This document shows positions 25,492 through 36,529 of a stretch of 64,000 bases of DNA, piece by piece. Source of the DNA: JBBWZH01 sp035544115. Its GTDB lineage: Bacteria; Actinomycetota; Actinomycetes; Mycobacteriales; CADCTP01. The notes under the pieces are model-generated. The model was not told the origin of the DNA. It saw only the letters and a program-made list of their open reading frames with translations, and did no database searches. The stretch spans positions 186,001 to 250,000 of the forward strand of contig OY970235.1 of assembly GCA_963714145.1 (NCBI GenBank), given 5' to 3'. Both the position numbers and the translations under genes were made by a program. Position 1 is the stretch's first letter. Every line of letters begins with the position of its first letter.

Positions 25492-28400
25492 TTACGGCGT
25501 CGGCAGGACGATGCCGTTGGTGTGGGTCAGGCGGTTGAGGTGTCGGCCGGTGCGCAGGGCGGTGTCGAGGCGGTCGGCGATGCCGGTGGTGAGGCGGCGG
25601 CCGCCGAAGATGGCGAGCACGACGCGGTGTAGCTCGTCCGGGGGCATGCCGGCGGAGGCGCGGGTGCAGGTGACCATCGCGTTGACGATCTCCCGGAGCG
25701 GGACGTGTTCCAGCGGGCGGTCGGCGTCGGCGGGGGTTCGGCGGTAGCCGGGCCAGCTGTCCGGGTCCCGGTCCGCCGGCCAGACGACTGGTTCCAGGTC
25801 GTCCCGGCGCAGGTCCGGCGGGAGGTGCCGGAGGATCGCCGTCTTGCGGGTCTCGACCACCCGGTTCAGCCCGTACGCGTTGGCCACCAGCCGGGCCAGC
25901 CGGTCGGTGTGGATCGGCCCTTCGGCGGTGACGGCCGCGCGCAGGGCGGCGGCGACCTGGGTGGCCGCATCCGGGCGGGGGAGGGCGTCGAGGACCTCGA
26001 CCGGGCCGAGCCGGCCTACCACCCATGGCTCGAACACGCCGGCCCCGCTCGGGTCATCCGCCTCGCTTGGACTGCTCACTCCGCGGGGTCCATCCGCACC
26101 ACCGACCTGGTCCGGACCGCCGGGACCGTCCGGACCGCCCGCCCCGCCCGGACCGCCACCCACGCCCGGACCGCCGGCCGGGTGGGTCTCGTCCGGGCTG
26201 GGGAACTCCGGCTGCCCTGCAGCGCGGGGCGACGCTTCGCCGCGGGACCAGGTGGCGGATGGCGGCGCCTGGGCCGGGGCAGTGGTTGCCACCGCGACCA
26301 GGCGGTCGACGGTGGCGGTCGGGTCGGCCAGCCAGTCCGGCAGCCAGATCCGCTCGACCGCGGGCCAGCCGAGGACGTCGGTCAGTACCTCGCGGGGGAG
26401 GGCGTCGCGGTCCCGGGCGGTCATCCGCCGCGACCAGGCTCGGCCGTCGAGCAGGACCGCCACCCGGGGGTCGGCCGGCTCGCCGAGCACCAGGTCCAGG
26501 GCGAAGCCGGACAGCCCGACGTCCGTCCGCACCGCCAGGCCGCGGTCACGCAGCCGGGCCGCGATCTCGTCGCGGTGCCGGTCCGGATCGCCGCGCCGCC
26601 GGCCGTCGTACGGGAGCACGGACGCGCCCTTGGCCGCCATCTCCAGGTAGGTCCGCAGGTGTTTGATCCCGACGGACGTGGTCTCCTCGGCCCGCAGCTG
26701 CTCCGGGTCGAAGCTGGCGTACACGATCACCTGGCGGCGGGCCCGGGTCACCGCCACGTTCAGCCGGCGCTCGCCACCGGCCCGGTTGAGCGGCCCGAAG
26801 TTCAGCGGCAGCGTGCCCTGTTCGTTGGCGCTGAACGCGGTCGAGAACAGCACGACGTCACGCTCGTCGCCCTGGACGTTCTCCAGGTTCTTGACGAAGA
26901 GCCCGTCCGGGTCGTCCAGCGCCTCGAGCAGCCGCGGGTCGCCGGCGTCGCGCAGCAGGCCCTCGATGTGCGCGCGCTGCTGCAGGTTGAACGTGACGAC
27001 GCCGAGCGACGGCGGCTGGTCCGGCGAGTCGGCGAACCGGCGGCGGATCTCGGCGACGACGGCGGCGGCCTCCACCGGGTTCGTCCGCAGCGTGTCCCGC
27101 GGCCCGGACCGGTGGAAGTGGCCGGCGACCCGGACCAGCGACACGCCCGTGCCGTGCCGGGCCGGCGCCGGGAACGACGCGAGGTCGCCGCCGTAGTAGT
27201 GCTGGTTGCTGAACGCGATCAGCGACTCGTCCTGGCTGCGGTAGTGCCAGCGCAGCCGGTGCCGCGCCACCCTGGCCTGGACGCACTCGGTGAGGATGGA
27301 CTCCTCGTCCTCGACGATCTCGACACTGCCGGCCAGGTCGGGGTCCTCCTCGGCGAGGCTGCTCTCGGCCACCGAGGTCGGCGGCATCTGCATGCTGTCG
27401 CCGACGATCACCACCGACCGGGCCCGGCCCATCGCGCCGATCGCGTCGGCCACCCGCACCTGGGACGCCTCGTCGAAGACGGCGATGTCGAACTGGTCCG
27501 CCACCGCGGGGAAGAACCTGGCCAGCGACTCCGGACTGACCAGCACGCACGGCAGCGCCCGGGTGATCACGTCGCCGAAGGTGGTCATCAGCTCCCGGAT
27601 CTTCATCCGGCTGCGGCGCATCGACAGCTGCCGCTGCAACTGCCCGACCCGGCCGCCGGTGGCACCCGGGTCGTATCCCCGCGCGGCCAGCACCTGGTCC
27701 GGGATCGCGCTGGTCAGGTGCCCGCGAACGGTCCGGGACGCGGCCACGAACCGCTCGATGGACCGGCCGTGCCCGACCGGGTCGAAGCCGTCCAGCCCGG
27801 TCCGCCGCAGCCGCTCCGCCACCGACCCGGTGGCCAGCCCGAGCTCGAACGAGCGGCGGGCCTCGTCCAGGTCCAGCCGGCCGGCCAGGACGGCGGCGCG
27901 GGCCTCGTCCAACTGGTTCGAGCGCAGCGGCTGGACGTGCCGGAGCAGGTCCAGCCAGCGCCGCAGCGAGTCGTGCGGCTGGTCGGCCAGCCCGCGTTCG
28001 GCGGCGGTCGAGCGCCACCGGGCCAGCAGCCCGACCGCCCCGGCCCAGTCGGCGAGGTCCTCGCCGGCACACCCGCAGGCGGCGGCCAGCGCCGCGCTCG
28101 CCTGAGCGGCCGCCCAGACCGCCCTGCCTCGCCCGTCCGCACCTCCCCCGCCCCTGCCTCGCCCGGCCACGCTCGGCCGGGACGGGCCTCGCCTGGCCAC
28201 GCTCCGCCCGGACGGGCCTCGCCCGGACCGCCGGGGAGTACGGCCCGCAGCGGTCCGGCGAACCGGGCCCGGGCCGGGTCGGCGTTCGCCGGGTCCACCA
28301 GCCGGGCGGCCCGGCGCAGCTCCTCGACCCGCCCGTCCAGCGCGGCCCGCCCGGACGTGGTGAACGGGCTCCAGCCCGCCGGTAGCAGCAGCCCCGGGAT

Positions 28401-31400
28401 GGCGCCGACCGAGTCGGCGAGTCGCTGGGTGGCCGCCCGCAGGTCGACCAGCGCCGCGGTCAGCGCGGGCAGCCGCTTGGGCTTGACCGTCGCCCCGGGC
28501 CGCAGCGCCGGCCCGAGCCGGTCCCGGACGGCGATCAGCCGCTGCTTCCGGCCGAAGAACCCGGACCCGGCCGCGGCCCGGGCCGCCGCGTCGATCTCGG
28601 CGATCGGCAGCTCCAGCACCGCCGGGGTGACCAGGTCCAGGCCGGGGTGCGGCGCGGCGGCGAAGTCCGCCACGGTCCGGGCCGCGTCCCGGACGGCGGC
28701 ATCCCAGCGCGGTAGCCGGGCCTCGTCCAGCACCGGCACCGGGATCCCGGCCTCGACCAGCCGGGCGAGTATGGCCAGGTCGTCCGGGCTCCGGGCGGCG
28801 TCCAGCGCCGGGCCCAGCACCGCCGGCAACGCCGGCAGCACCGCGTCGATCCGGCCGGCCGCCGCCCAGGCCGCCGGGACGTCCACAGTGGACGGATCGG
28901 CGACGAACGCCCACGGGTGCAGCGGATGCGGCCGGGCCGCGTCGGACACCTCGGGCAGCGTGCTGAACAGTTGCCGGAGCCGGTCCACCTCGCCGGCCGG
29001 CGCGCCGATCAGCAGCGACTCGGGCACCGGCAGCGGCGCCGGCCCGGCGCCGATCGTCAGCTCGGCGCCGATCGTCAGCTCGGCGCCGCGGGCCTCGTAC
29101 AGCGACAGCCCGGCGGCGTTGCGCTCGTGCAGCCGGTACATGTAGCGGGTCAGGGTGCGCCGGGCCGAACGCAGCTCCTCGGTGGTGATCTGGTAGCCCT
29201 GCTCGTCGGTCGCGACGGTGTGCGCCAGCGCCCGCGCGATCTGCTCCCGGACCGCGGCCGGTTTGCTGCCCTTGTCGTGCAGGTCCAGCGCCAGCGGGCC
29301 CATGCCGACCGCGTCCAGCCGCTTCTGCACCACGTCCAGCGCGGCCCGCTTCTCGGCCACGAACAGCACCCGCTTGCCCTCGGCTACCGCCCGGGTGACC
29401 AGGTTGGTGATCGTCTGCGACTTGCCGGTGCCCGGCGGCCCCTCCAGCACGTAGGTCCGGCCGGCCACGGCCTCGGCCACCGCCCGCAGCTGGGACGCGT
29501 CGCCCGGCAGCGGGCAGTGCTCGTCCAGGGTGTCCAGGTCGGGCAGCGGCAGCTGCGGCGCCGGGTCGGCGAACGCCTCGGCCGGTGTCTCGATCAGGTG
29601 CGCGACCAGCGGGTTCGCCGCGAAGGTCGGCCAGTTCTCGTCCAGGTCCTTCCACAGCCGGAACTTCGCGAACTGCAGGACGGCGAGGTCGGCGGTGGGC
29701 TCGACCCGGTACGGCAGCCCGGCCGCCGCGATCACCCGGCGGGCGGCCGCGAACGCCGCGTCCAGGTCGATGCCGGCCTCGTCGGTCTCCGGGTCGGCCA
29801 GCTCGGCGATGTCCAGCCCGTGCACCTGCCGCAGCTTCTCCAGCAGGCAGTAGTTCGGGGTGGAGGAACCCGTCTCGTCCAGCGCCACCCGGTAGTGCCC
29901 GCCGCGGCTGGCCGCCTTCAGCGTCACCGGGATCAGGATCAGCGGCGAGCGCAGCGCCCGCCCGTCCAGCTGCCAGCCGAGCGTGCCGACCGAGAGGTAC
30001 AGGTTGTTGGCGCCGGTCTCCTCGACGATCGTCCGGGCCCGGTAGGCCAGGCCGCGCAGCCGGGTCTGGTACGCCGCCGCGGTGACGTCCGCGTAGACGG
30101 CGTGCCGGGTCAGCAGCAGTTCGTCCAGCCGCGGCGGCGGCAGTTCCCGGCCGTGCCGCAGGCCGCGCTCGCGGTCCACCGCGGCCAGGTCGTCGGACGG
30201 GCGCAGGGCGATCGAGGTGCCACCGTGCAGCAGGTTCTCCAGCTGGCCGAGCCGGTCGGCCGGCACGGTCAGCGCCAGCGCGGTCCGGCTGGAGAAGTTG
30301 ATCAGGCGGTTGCGCAGGCTGAGGTCGAGCAGCGCGTTCTTCCAGCGGGACACCCGGGGCGGCTCGGGCGGCCGGATCGGCGCGGCCGGCCCTGGCGCCG
30401 GCGCGCGGACCGGGCCGGCCGGCGTCGGCACCGCCGGCCGGTAGACCGAGATGTGCACCGTGCCGTCGGCGTCGCGGGTGTGCGCCGGCAGCGGCAGGAT
30501 CCCGTCCTGCCGGGCCTGGTGCACGTCCACCACGCCGAGCACGTCCTCCCGGTCGCCGGCCAGATGCTCGGCGTACGGGCTGCGTCGCGCCGCCTCGAAC
30601 GGCACCGGCACCGGCCGGGCGGTCAGCGCGGTGGTCTCGACCAGCCCGATCTGCCCGAGGTCGACCCGGTTGACGACGCCGGCCGGGTCGAACTCGACGA
30701 TGCCGCCGAGCGACGCCTCCTCCCGCCAGTAGCCGAGGAAGGCGTGGCCCGGCACCATCCAGAGCAGCGGGCGGATCCCGGCCTGTTCCAGCGCGGCGGC
30801 CATGGTCAGCACGGTGTCCAGGCAGGTGCCGGCCCGCTCGCCGAGCACCTCGGCGGGGGTCCGCACCTTCTGGCCGGTGTCCGCCCAGCTGGCCGGCGGT
30901 TCCGCGTACCGGATCCGGTGCTGCTGGAGCACGGCGTAGACCGCCTCGACGATCTCGTCCACCCGCTCCGGGCCGGACTGGTAGCCCTGGATCGACGGGC
31001 TGCCGGTGGTCGCCTGCAGCCGGTCCGCGACGGCGCCGAGCAGGGCCGTCACCGCCGGGTCGTTCGGCAGCACGTGCGCGGCGAGCATCTCCAGGGCCAG
31101 CGCGGCCGGCACCGCCAACCACTGCCGCGCGGCCAGCACCCGGGTGCGCACGACGGCCCCGGCCACGGCGTGGCCGTCGATCTCGAGGTCGGCCCGGATC
31201 TGCCCGGGCCGCTGCTCCTCGACCCGCAGCATCCGGCCCGGGTCGAGGACCAGGCTGAGGTCGGTCAGCACCACCGGCTCGCCGGCCGCCAGATCGAGCA
31301 GGATCTCCCGCGGCTCGCCGAGCGGCCCGGTCGCGTCGGCCACCGCCAGCCGCAGCCGCGCCCCCCGGGCATCGGACCGCACCCCGTCGATGGTGAGCCG

Positions 31401-31493
31401 GGAGATCGCCGGGATCTCGTTGTGCGCCATCGCGTAGCTGAGCACCGGCGTGGCAGCCAGGGTGATCGAGATCAGCAGGTCCGGGTCCACCAC
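25492..31493 (-). pseudogene. Frameshifted giant DUF4011 helicase with REase and DUF3320 domains
   Basis: The gene begins at GTG 31493 and reads about 1115 codons, then coding character jumps to another frame at roughly 28100-28160 and continues about 880 codons to 25492. The N-terminal part has a transglutaminase-like patch (ERAGTCLDTV ... GHAFLGYW), the DUF4011 motif SRWKNALLDLSLRNRLINF and Walker A GPPGTGKSQT. The second part has helicase motifs FDIAVFDEASQVRVADAIG, VVIVGDSMQMPPT, NVQGDERDVV and NVAVTRARRQ, a Vsr-like REase (MTES_1575 type, ARDRDALPREVL ... LGWPAVERIWLPDWL) and DUF3320 (LARLVANAYGLNRV). A one-base loss in a G-rich low-complexity linker explains the shift. It may be a real mutation, phase variation, or a sequence error. 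Confidence 0.75.
28120..28240 (-). repeat. Low-complexity G-rich tandem repeat at the frameshift
   Basis: The linker encodes imperfect copies of GEARPGGAWP (30 nt each) and ends in a run of G with GGGGCGGGGGAGG. The two reading frames of the helicase gene meet here. Slippage in such a tract is easy in replication and in sequencing. Confidence 0.6.
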
Positions 31494-31640
31494 GCTCGCC
31501 GCTCACTCCTCAGGCGGCCCCAGCGCCGCAGCCGACTCCTCCGCACCAGGAGCATGCCAGCAGCCGCCCCGCACCACCCGCGCCCACCCGCCGCGGGTCG
31601 CGCCCGCCGCTCATCGGCGGGCCATCCCCGGAGCCCTGCG

Positions 31641-33005
31641 TCAGCTGGTGGCCGGTGTGGTGCAGGCGAGCCTGGTCGGCTGGTGTGGGGAGTTGCTGAG
31701 GCTGATCCGGTCGGTCCGGCCGGCGCGCAGGTCCCGGACGAAGACGTCGTCGTGACCGTTGGTGTCGTTCGGGACGAGATTGCTGGCCGAGGAGCTGAAC
31801 AGGGCGCAGCGACCGTCCGCGCTCAACGCCGGCGCGTAGTAGGAGCTCGCGTCGGCCTGGCCGTGATCGCCGACGCTCACCCGGCTGGTGGCCCCGGAGC
31901 TGAGGTCGTGGACGAAGATGTCGGCAGCACCGTTCGTGTCGCCGGGGACCAGGTTGGCCGCGTCGGAACGGAAGATGACGCGGGTGCCGTCGGCACTTAT
32001 CGACGCCGACACCGTGTCACCGTCGGCCTGGCCGCCGGCGCTGTCGACGGTGACCCGCCGCATCGCACCGGTCGCCAGATCGTGGACGAAGATGTCGTAG
32101 CCGTTCGTGTCACCGGGAACGAGACGGGCCGAGTCGGACGCGAACTCCACGCGCCGGCCGTCGGCGCTGATCGACGGGTCGCCGGAGAAGGCACCACCCG
32201 GGTGGCCGGTGCTGTCGCCGCTGGCGAGTGCGGTCACGCCGGTGCTCAGGTCCCGGACGTACACCTCGCGCCATGACTCGGTCGTGACGCCCGGGGCAAG
32301 GTTGGTCGCGGTGGAGTCGAAGGCGATCCGGCTGCCGTCGGCGCTCAGCGCCGGGTGGTAGGAGTGGCCGTTGCTCTGGGTGCCGGCACTGCCGAGGCTG
32401 ACCCGCCGGACGGTGCCCGCGGCCAGATCGCGGACGAAGACGTCGCTGGTCCGGTTGGTGTCGCCGGCGACCAGGTTGCTGGCGGTCGAGTCGAACGCGA
32501 CCTGCCGGCCATCCGGCGTGACCGCCGAGAAGATCGAGTCACCGTTGGCCTGGCCGCCTCCGGCGGCGCTGTTGGCCCGCACCGTGGTGCCGGCCGCCAG
32601 GTCGCGCACGAGGATGTCCGGCACCCCGTTGGTGTCGCCGGGCACCAGGTTGGTCGCGTACGAGAGGAACACCACGACGTGGCCATCCCCGCTGATGGAC
32701 GGCAGGTAGGACGGGCCGTCGGCCTGACCGCCGGCAGTGCTGACGCTGATCCGGCGGACGACGCCGAGCGCCAGGTCGCGGACGAAGACGTCGCTGGTCC
32801 GGTTGGTGTCGCCGGCGACCAGGTTGCCGGCGGACGACGTGAACGCGACGAATCGACCGTTCAAGCTCAGCACCGCGGCGGCACTGTCACCGTCGCCCTG
32901 CGCGGCCACCGCTTCGGCGGGTTGGCCGACGCCCACCACCACGGCGAGCGGCAGCACCACCACCGTCACGAGTCGACCGGTTGACCGTTGCCACCTGTGC
33001 ACCAT
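31641..33005 (-). CDS. Secreted TolB/PD40-type beta-propeller protein
   Basis: This 454-aa protein has a signal peptide (LVTVVVLPLAVVVGVGQPAEA) followed by at least seven copies of a motif of the type LVPGDTNGxxDIFVRDL, alternating with SADGRxVAFxS. These are PD40/WD40-like propeller blades as in TolB. The repeats fill the whole mature chain, so it is probably a free-standing extracellular propeller. No enzymatic motif is visible. Two conserved cysteines near the C-terminus (GRCALFS and LACTTP) could form a disulfide. It sits between the broken helicase gene and the DUF305 gene, with gaps on both sides, and is probably a single transcript. The function is unknown. Confidence 0.8.
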   Translation of the reverse strand: MVHRWQRSTGRLVTVVVLPLAVVVGVGQPAEAVAAQGDGDSAAAVLSLNGRFVAFTSSAGNLVAGDTNRTSDVFVRDLALGVVRRISVSTAGGQADGPSYLPSISGDGHVVVFLSYATNLVPGDTNGVPDILVRDLAAGTTVRANSAAGGGQANGDSIFSAVTPDGRQVAFDSTASNLVAGDTNRTSDVFVRDLAAGTVRRVSLGSAGTQSNGHSYHPALSADGSRIAFDSTATNLAPGVTTESWREVYVRDLSTGVTALASGDSTGHPGGAFSGDPSISADGRRVEFASDSARLVPGDTNGYDIFVHDLATGAMRRVTVDSAGGQADGDTVSASISADGTRVIFRSDAANLVPGDTNGAADIFVHDLSSGATSRVSVGDHGQADASSYYAPALSADGRCALFSSSASNLVPNDTNGHDDVFVRDLRAGRTDRISLSNSPHQPTRLACTTPATS

Positions 33006-33191
33006 CTCGGTTCCCCCTCGGGTACGACCGCCGCAGCGGTCGCGGACCGACCGGGGGCGAACCAGAGACGTCCGGACCGGGACGGAGGTTGTGTCACGCC
33101 GGCGCGGCCGACCGAATGGCCGGGGTGGGGCCGGACGGCGGGGTCGGGCGAACGGCAGGTTCAGGTGGCCGGGTGGGGCCTGGCGGCAGGG

Positions 33192-33878
33192 TCAGTCGGA
33201 CGGCAGCGGGGTGCCGCCGCGTTCGCGGAGCATCTGCTCCATCGCGACGACCTCGCTGGACTGGGCGCTGACGATCTTGCCGGCCAGGTCTCGCACGTAG
33301 TCGACCCCGGCGTGCGCGGCGCCGTACTGGGCCATGGCCAGGCCGCCCTCGTGGTGCCGGATCATCAGCTGCAGGAAGAACGTGTCCAGCGCCTTGCCGG
33401 ACAGCGTCTTCAGCTTGGCCATCTCGGCGGTGCTGGCCATGCCGGGCATCCGGCCGCCCTCGTGCAGGTGCCCGGCGGCGCTGCCCATCCAGGCCATGTG
33501 CGCGCGGTCGGTCTGCTCGGGCTGGCCCCAGGTCTGCAGCCAGCCGCGCATCTGCCCGATCTGGCCGAGCTGCTGCGTCTCGATGTCGAACGCGAGCAGC
33601 CGGACCGCGGGATCGGTGCTGTGGTCGCGGGCCATCTGGGCCATCTGCACGGCCTGGTCGTGGTGGGTGATCATGTCCCGGGCGAAGCCGACATCGACCG
33701 AGCCGTCGGCCGGCTGCTGCGGCTGGCCGATGCCGGCCACCACAGCGACCGCGCCACCGGTCGCGACCAGAGCGACGGCGAAGAACGTCACGAGCAGGGC
33801 GACCAGCCAGCGCGGTCGGGCCGGGGCGGCGGCCCGCGGGCTGTCCACCGCCACCTCGGCCGGACCGGCGCTGGTCAC
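33192..33878 (-). CDS. DUF305 membrane-anchored protein
   Basis: This 228-aa protein has one N-terminal membrane segment (WLVALLVTFFAVALVATGGA) and then two DUF305 halves marked by DMITHHDQAVQMAQMA and QLMIRHHEGGLAMAQYG. The paired HH motifs and the Met/His content suggest a ferritin-like four-helix fold that may bind metal, as proposed for DUF305 proteins. Its start overlaps the stop of the DUF3105 gene by 4 nt, so the two form an operon and probably act together at the outer face of the membrane. Confidence 0.9.
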   Translation of the reverse strand: MTSAGPAEVAVDSPRAAAPARPRWLVALLVTFFAVALVATGGAVAVVAGIGQPQQPADGSVDVGFARDMITHHDQAVQMAQMARDHSTDPAVRLLAFDIETQQLGQIGQMRGWLQTWGQPEQTDRAHMAWMGSAAGHLHEGGRMPGMASTAEMAKLKTLSGKALDTFFLQLMIRHHEGGLAMAQYGAAHAGVDYVRDLAGKIVSAQSSEVVAMEQMLRERGGTPLPSD

Positions 33879-34666
33879 GGCGCCGTGCTGGTGGGTGCGC
33901 TACCGGTCGCCGACGGGTTGGCGGACGGCTTCGGGCTCGCCGTCGTCGTCGGGGTGGCGGCGTCCGGGGGGCGCGGGTTGGTCTTGAAGTCCGGATCCGC
34001 GCAGGAGGCACCGAACTCGGGGGTGGTGCTGGAGTTCAGCCGCAGGTCGGTGACGAACTGGTCGACCCGCGGGTCGTCGGCGGAGTCGACGAACAGCTGG
34101 TGGCCCCAGGACTGCAGCGACACCTTCGACTTCAGCCCCGGGTACGGGCTGAGCATCATGTAGTTGACGCCGTCGACCCGCTTCTTCAGCGAGTCGAGCT
34201 CGGCGGCCGCGATCCCCGGCTGGTAGGTGATCCACACCGCGCCGTGCTCCAGCGCGTGCACCGCGTTCTCGCTGCGGATCGGGTTGGCGTAGACGGTGCC
34301 GGTGCAGTCGGCCCACTGCGGGTCGTGGTTGCCGCCGATCGGCGGGCTCTGCGGGTAGCTCACCGGCGTCTGGACGTGGTTCCGCTCCGCGATGGTGACA
34401 ACGCTGATGCCCTGGATCTTGGCGGCCTCGCTGGCCAGCGCGTCCGGCTTGGTGCCGTTCTTCGCCTGCACCTGGTGAATGGCATAGCCGATCACCCCGC
34501 CGGCGAACAGGACCATCGCGACGGTGGCCGCGATCAGACCCCACGGTTTGGGCCGCGAGATCGCGATCGGCGGCGGCGCCCCCTTGCGGGGCCGATTGGA
34601 CTTCGCGGCCGACTTCGAGGTCGTCTTCGACGGCGGTTTCGCGGGGGTCTTGCCCTTGGCGGCCAT
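33875..34666 (-). CDS. DUF3105 membrane-anchored protein
   Basis: This 263-aa protein has a Lys-rich cytoplasmic N-terminus, a membrane segment (WGLIAATVAMVLFAGGVIGY) and an extracellular DUF3105 domain with PPIGGNHDPQWADCTG, NAVHALEHGAVWITYQ and SWGHQLFVDS. The conserved histidines and cysteines suggest metal binding, but the family has no firm function. A Thr/Pro/Ser tail ends it. It is the first gene of a two-gene operon with the DUF305 gene and is divergent from argS. The ATG at 34666 is supported by the conserved basic start. Confidence 0.9.
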   Translation of the reverse strand: MAAKGKTPAKPPSKTTSKSAAKSNRPRKGAPPPIAISRPKPWGLIAATVAMVLFAGGVIGYAIHQVQAKNGTKPDALASEAAKIQGISVVTIAERNHVQTPVSYPQSPPIGGNHDPQWADCTGTVYANPIRSENAVHALEHGAVWITYQPGIAAAELDSLKKRVDGVNYMMLSPYPGLKSKVSLQSWGHQLFVDSADDPRVDQFVTDLRLNSSTTPEFGASCADPDFKTNPRPPDAATPTTTASPKPSANPSATGSAPTSTAP

Positions 34667-34778
34667 GCCTGACCTTCAGTGAGAAGAATGGGGGTCCGCG
34701 CCAGTCTACGGATGCGGCGTGAAGCCGGAGTGAGCGAGGTCAGGCAGCGCGGCCGAAAATGATGGGAGCGGTACCCCC

Positions 34779-34791
34779 TAACATCGGAGCC
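34779..34791 (+). promoter_or_regulatory. Candidate leaderless promoter of argS
   Basis: TAACAT (34779-34784) fits TANNNT and ends 7 nt before GTG 34792. The GGAG between them is too close to act as a ribosome binding site. Confidence 0.45.
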
Positions 34792-36453
34792 GTGGTTCCC
34801 GCCGAGCTGTCCGCCGCCGTACTCGACGCCGTCCGGGCCGCGGTCGCGGCCGGTGAGCTGGCCGTTCCCGTCCCGGAGACGGCCGTCGTCGAGCGCCCGC
34901 GCAGCCGCGAGCACGGCGATTATGCCACGAATGTCGCGCTTCGGCTGGCCAAGCCGGCCGGCCGGCCGCCGCGCGAGGTGGCCGAGGTGCTGGCCGGCCA
35001 GCTGCGCGCCCACCCGGGCGTCGCCGCGGTGACCGTGGCCGGCCCGGGCTTCCTCAACATCACGCTGGCCAGCGGCGCGCTCGGCCGGGTGGCCGGTGCG
35101 GTGCTCGCGGCCGGCGCGGCCTACGGCCGGAACGAGGTGCTGGCCGGGCAGCACATCAACCTGGAATACGTCTCGGCGAACCCGACCGGGCCGCTGCACC
35201 TCGGCCACACCCGGTGGGCCGCGGTCGGCGACTCGATCGCCCGGCTGCTGGTGGCCAGCGGTGCCGAGGTCACCCGGGAGTACTACTTCAATGACGCCGG
35301 CAGCCAGATCGACCGGTTCGCCGCCTCGCTCTACGCGGCCGCCCGCGGCCTGCCCACCCCGCCGGACGGCTACGGCGGCGGCTACGTGGCGGAGATCGCC
35401 ACGCAGGTCGTCGCGGCCGCGCCGGACGTGCTGGAGCTGCCGGAGGACAAGGCGCTGGAGGTGTTCCACCGCGACGGCGTCCAGCTGATGTTCGATGAGA
35501 TCAAGCGGGTGCTGGCCGACCTCGGGGTGGAGTTCGACGTCTACTTCTCCGAGCGCGACCTGCATGCCAGCGGCGCGCTGGAACGGGCGGTGCGGCGGCT
35601 GCGCGAGCAGGGCCAGGCGTACGACGCGGACGGCGCGGTCTGGCTGCGCAGCTCGAACTTCGGCGACGACAAGGACCGGGTGCTGGTCCGCGGCGACGGC
35701 CGGCCCACCTACTTCAACGCGGACGCGGCGTACTACCTGAACAAGCGGGAGCGCGGTGCCGACCGCTGTATCTACCTGCTCGGCGCCGACCACCACGGCT
35801 ACGTCGGCCGGCTGCGGGCGATCGCGGCCTGCTTCGGCGACGACCCGGACGCGACCCTGGAAGTCCTGATCGGACAGTTGGTGCACCTGGTCCGGGACGG
35901 CGAGCCGGTGCGGATGAGCAAGCGGGCCGGCACGATCATCACGCTGGAGGATCTGGTCGAGGCGGTCGGCGTGGACGCGACCCGGTACGCGCTGGCCCGC
36001 TCGTCGATCGACTCGACGATCGAGATCGACCTCGACCTGTGGGCCAAGCGCAGCCCGGACAACCCGGTCTACTACGTGCAGTACGCGCACGCCCGGTTGT
36101 CCCGGCTGCGGGAGAACGCCGCCGATCTCGGCATTCCGGCCATCGACCCGTCCACTGTGGACTACAGCCTGCTGGTGCACGAACGTGAGGTGGACGTGCT
36201 GCGCGCGCTGGGCGAGTTCGGCCGGGTGGTGGCCAGCGCGGCCGAGCTGCGGGCGCCGCACCGGGTGGCCCGCTACCTGGAGGACCTGGCCGGCAGCTAC
36301 CACCGGTTCTACGACAGCTGCCGGGTGCTGCCGCAGGGCGACGAGGAGGCCGGCCCGCTCACGCTGGCCCGGCTCACCCTCTGCGCGGCGACCCGGGTGG
36401 TGCTGGCCAACGGCCTCGGCCTGCTCGGCGTCACCGCCCCGGAGCGGATGTGA
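34792..36453 (+). CDS. argS: Arginyl-tRNA synthetase
   Basis: This is a class I synthetase of 553 aa. SANPTGPLHLGHTRWAAVG contains the HIGH motif, VRMSKRAGTIITLEDL the KMSKS-like loop, and the C-terminal helical anticodon-binding domain ends with the usual ArgS block (SYHRFYDSCRVL). The N-terminal additional domain (RSREHGDYATNVALRLAK) is present. I chose GTG 34792 (VPAELSAAVL) because the family starts there and a TANNNT hexamer lies 7 nt upstream; ATG 34759 would add 11 residues. It heads the argS-lysA-hom-thrC stretch. Confidence 0.93.
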   Translation: MVPAELSAAVLDAVRAAVAAGELAVPVPETAVVERPRSREHGDYATNVALRLAKPAGRPPREVAEVLAGQLRAHPGVAAVTVAGPGFLNITLASGALGRVAGAVLAAGAAYGRNEVLAGQHINLEYVSANPTGPLHLGHTRWAAVGDSIARLLVASGAEVTREYYFNDAGSQIDRFAASLYAAARGLPTPPDGYGGGYVAEIATQVVAAAPDVLELPEDKALEVFHRDGVQLMFDEIKRVLADLGVEFDVYFSERDLHASGALERAVRRLREQGQAYDADGAVWLRSSNFGDDKDRVLVRGDGRPTYFNADAAYYLNKRERGADRCIYLLGADHHGYVGRLRAIAACFGDDPDATLEVLIGQLVHLVRDGEPVRMSKRAGTIITLEDLVEAVGVDATRYALARSSIDSTIEIDLDLWAKRSPDNPVYYVQYAHARLSRLRENAADLGIPAIDPSTVDYSLLVHEREVDVLRALGEFGRVVASAAELRAPHRVARYLEDLAGSYHRFYDSCRVLPQGDEEAGPLTLARLTLCAATRVVLANGLGLLGVTAPERM

Positions 36454-36529
36454 GCGCCGCCGGCCGGCCCGGCAGCCGCCGGACCGCCATCCGCCCGAGC
36501 GGGGCTGCCGGTCCACTTCGGACTGTCCG

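Noticed and set aside
28917..32276. Plus-strand open frame of over 1100 codons opposite the DUF4011 helicase
   Set aside because: It is Gln/Arg/Gly-rich without any domain, while the minus strand carries recognisable helicase motifs.
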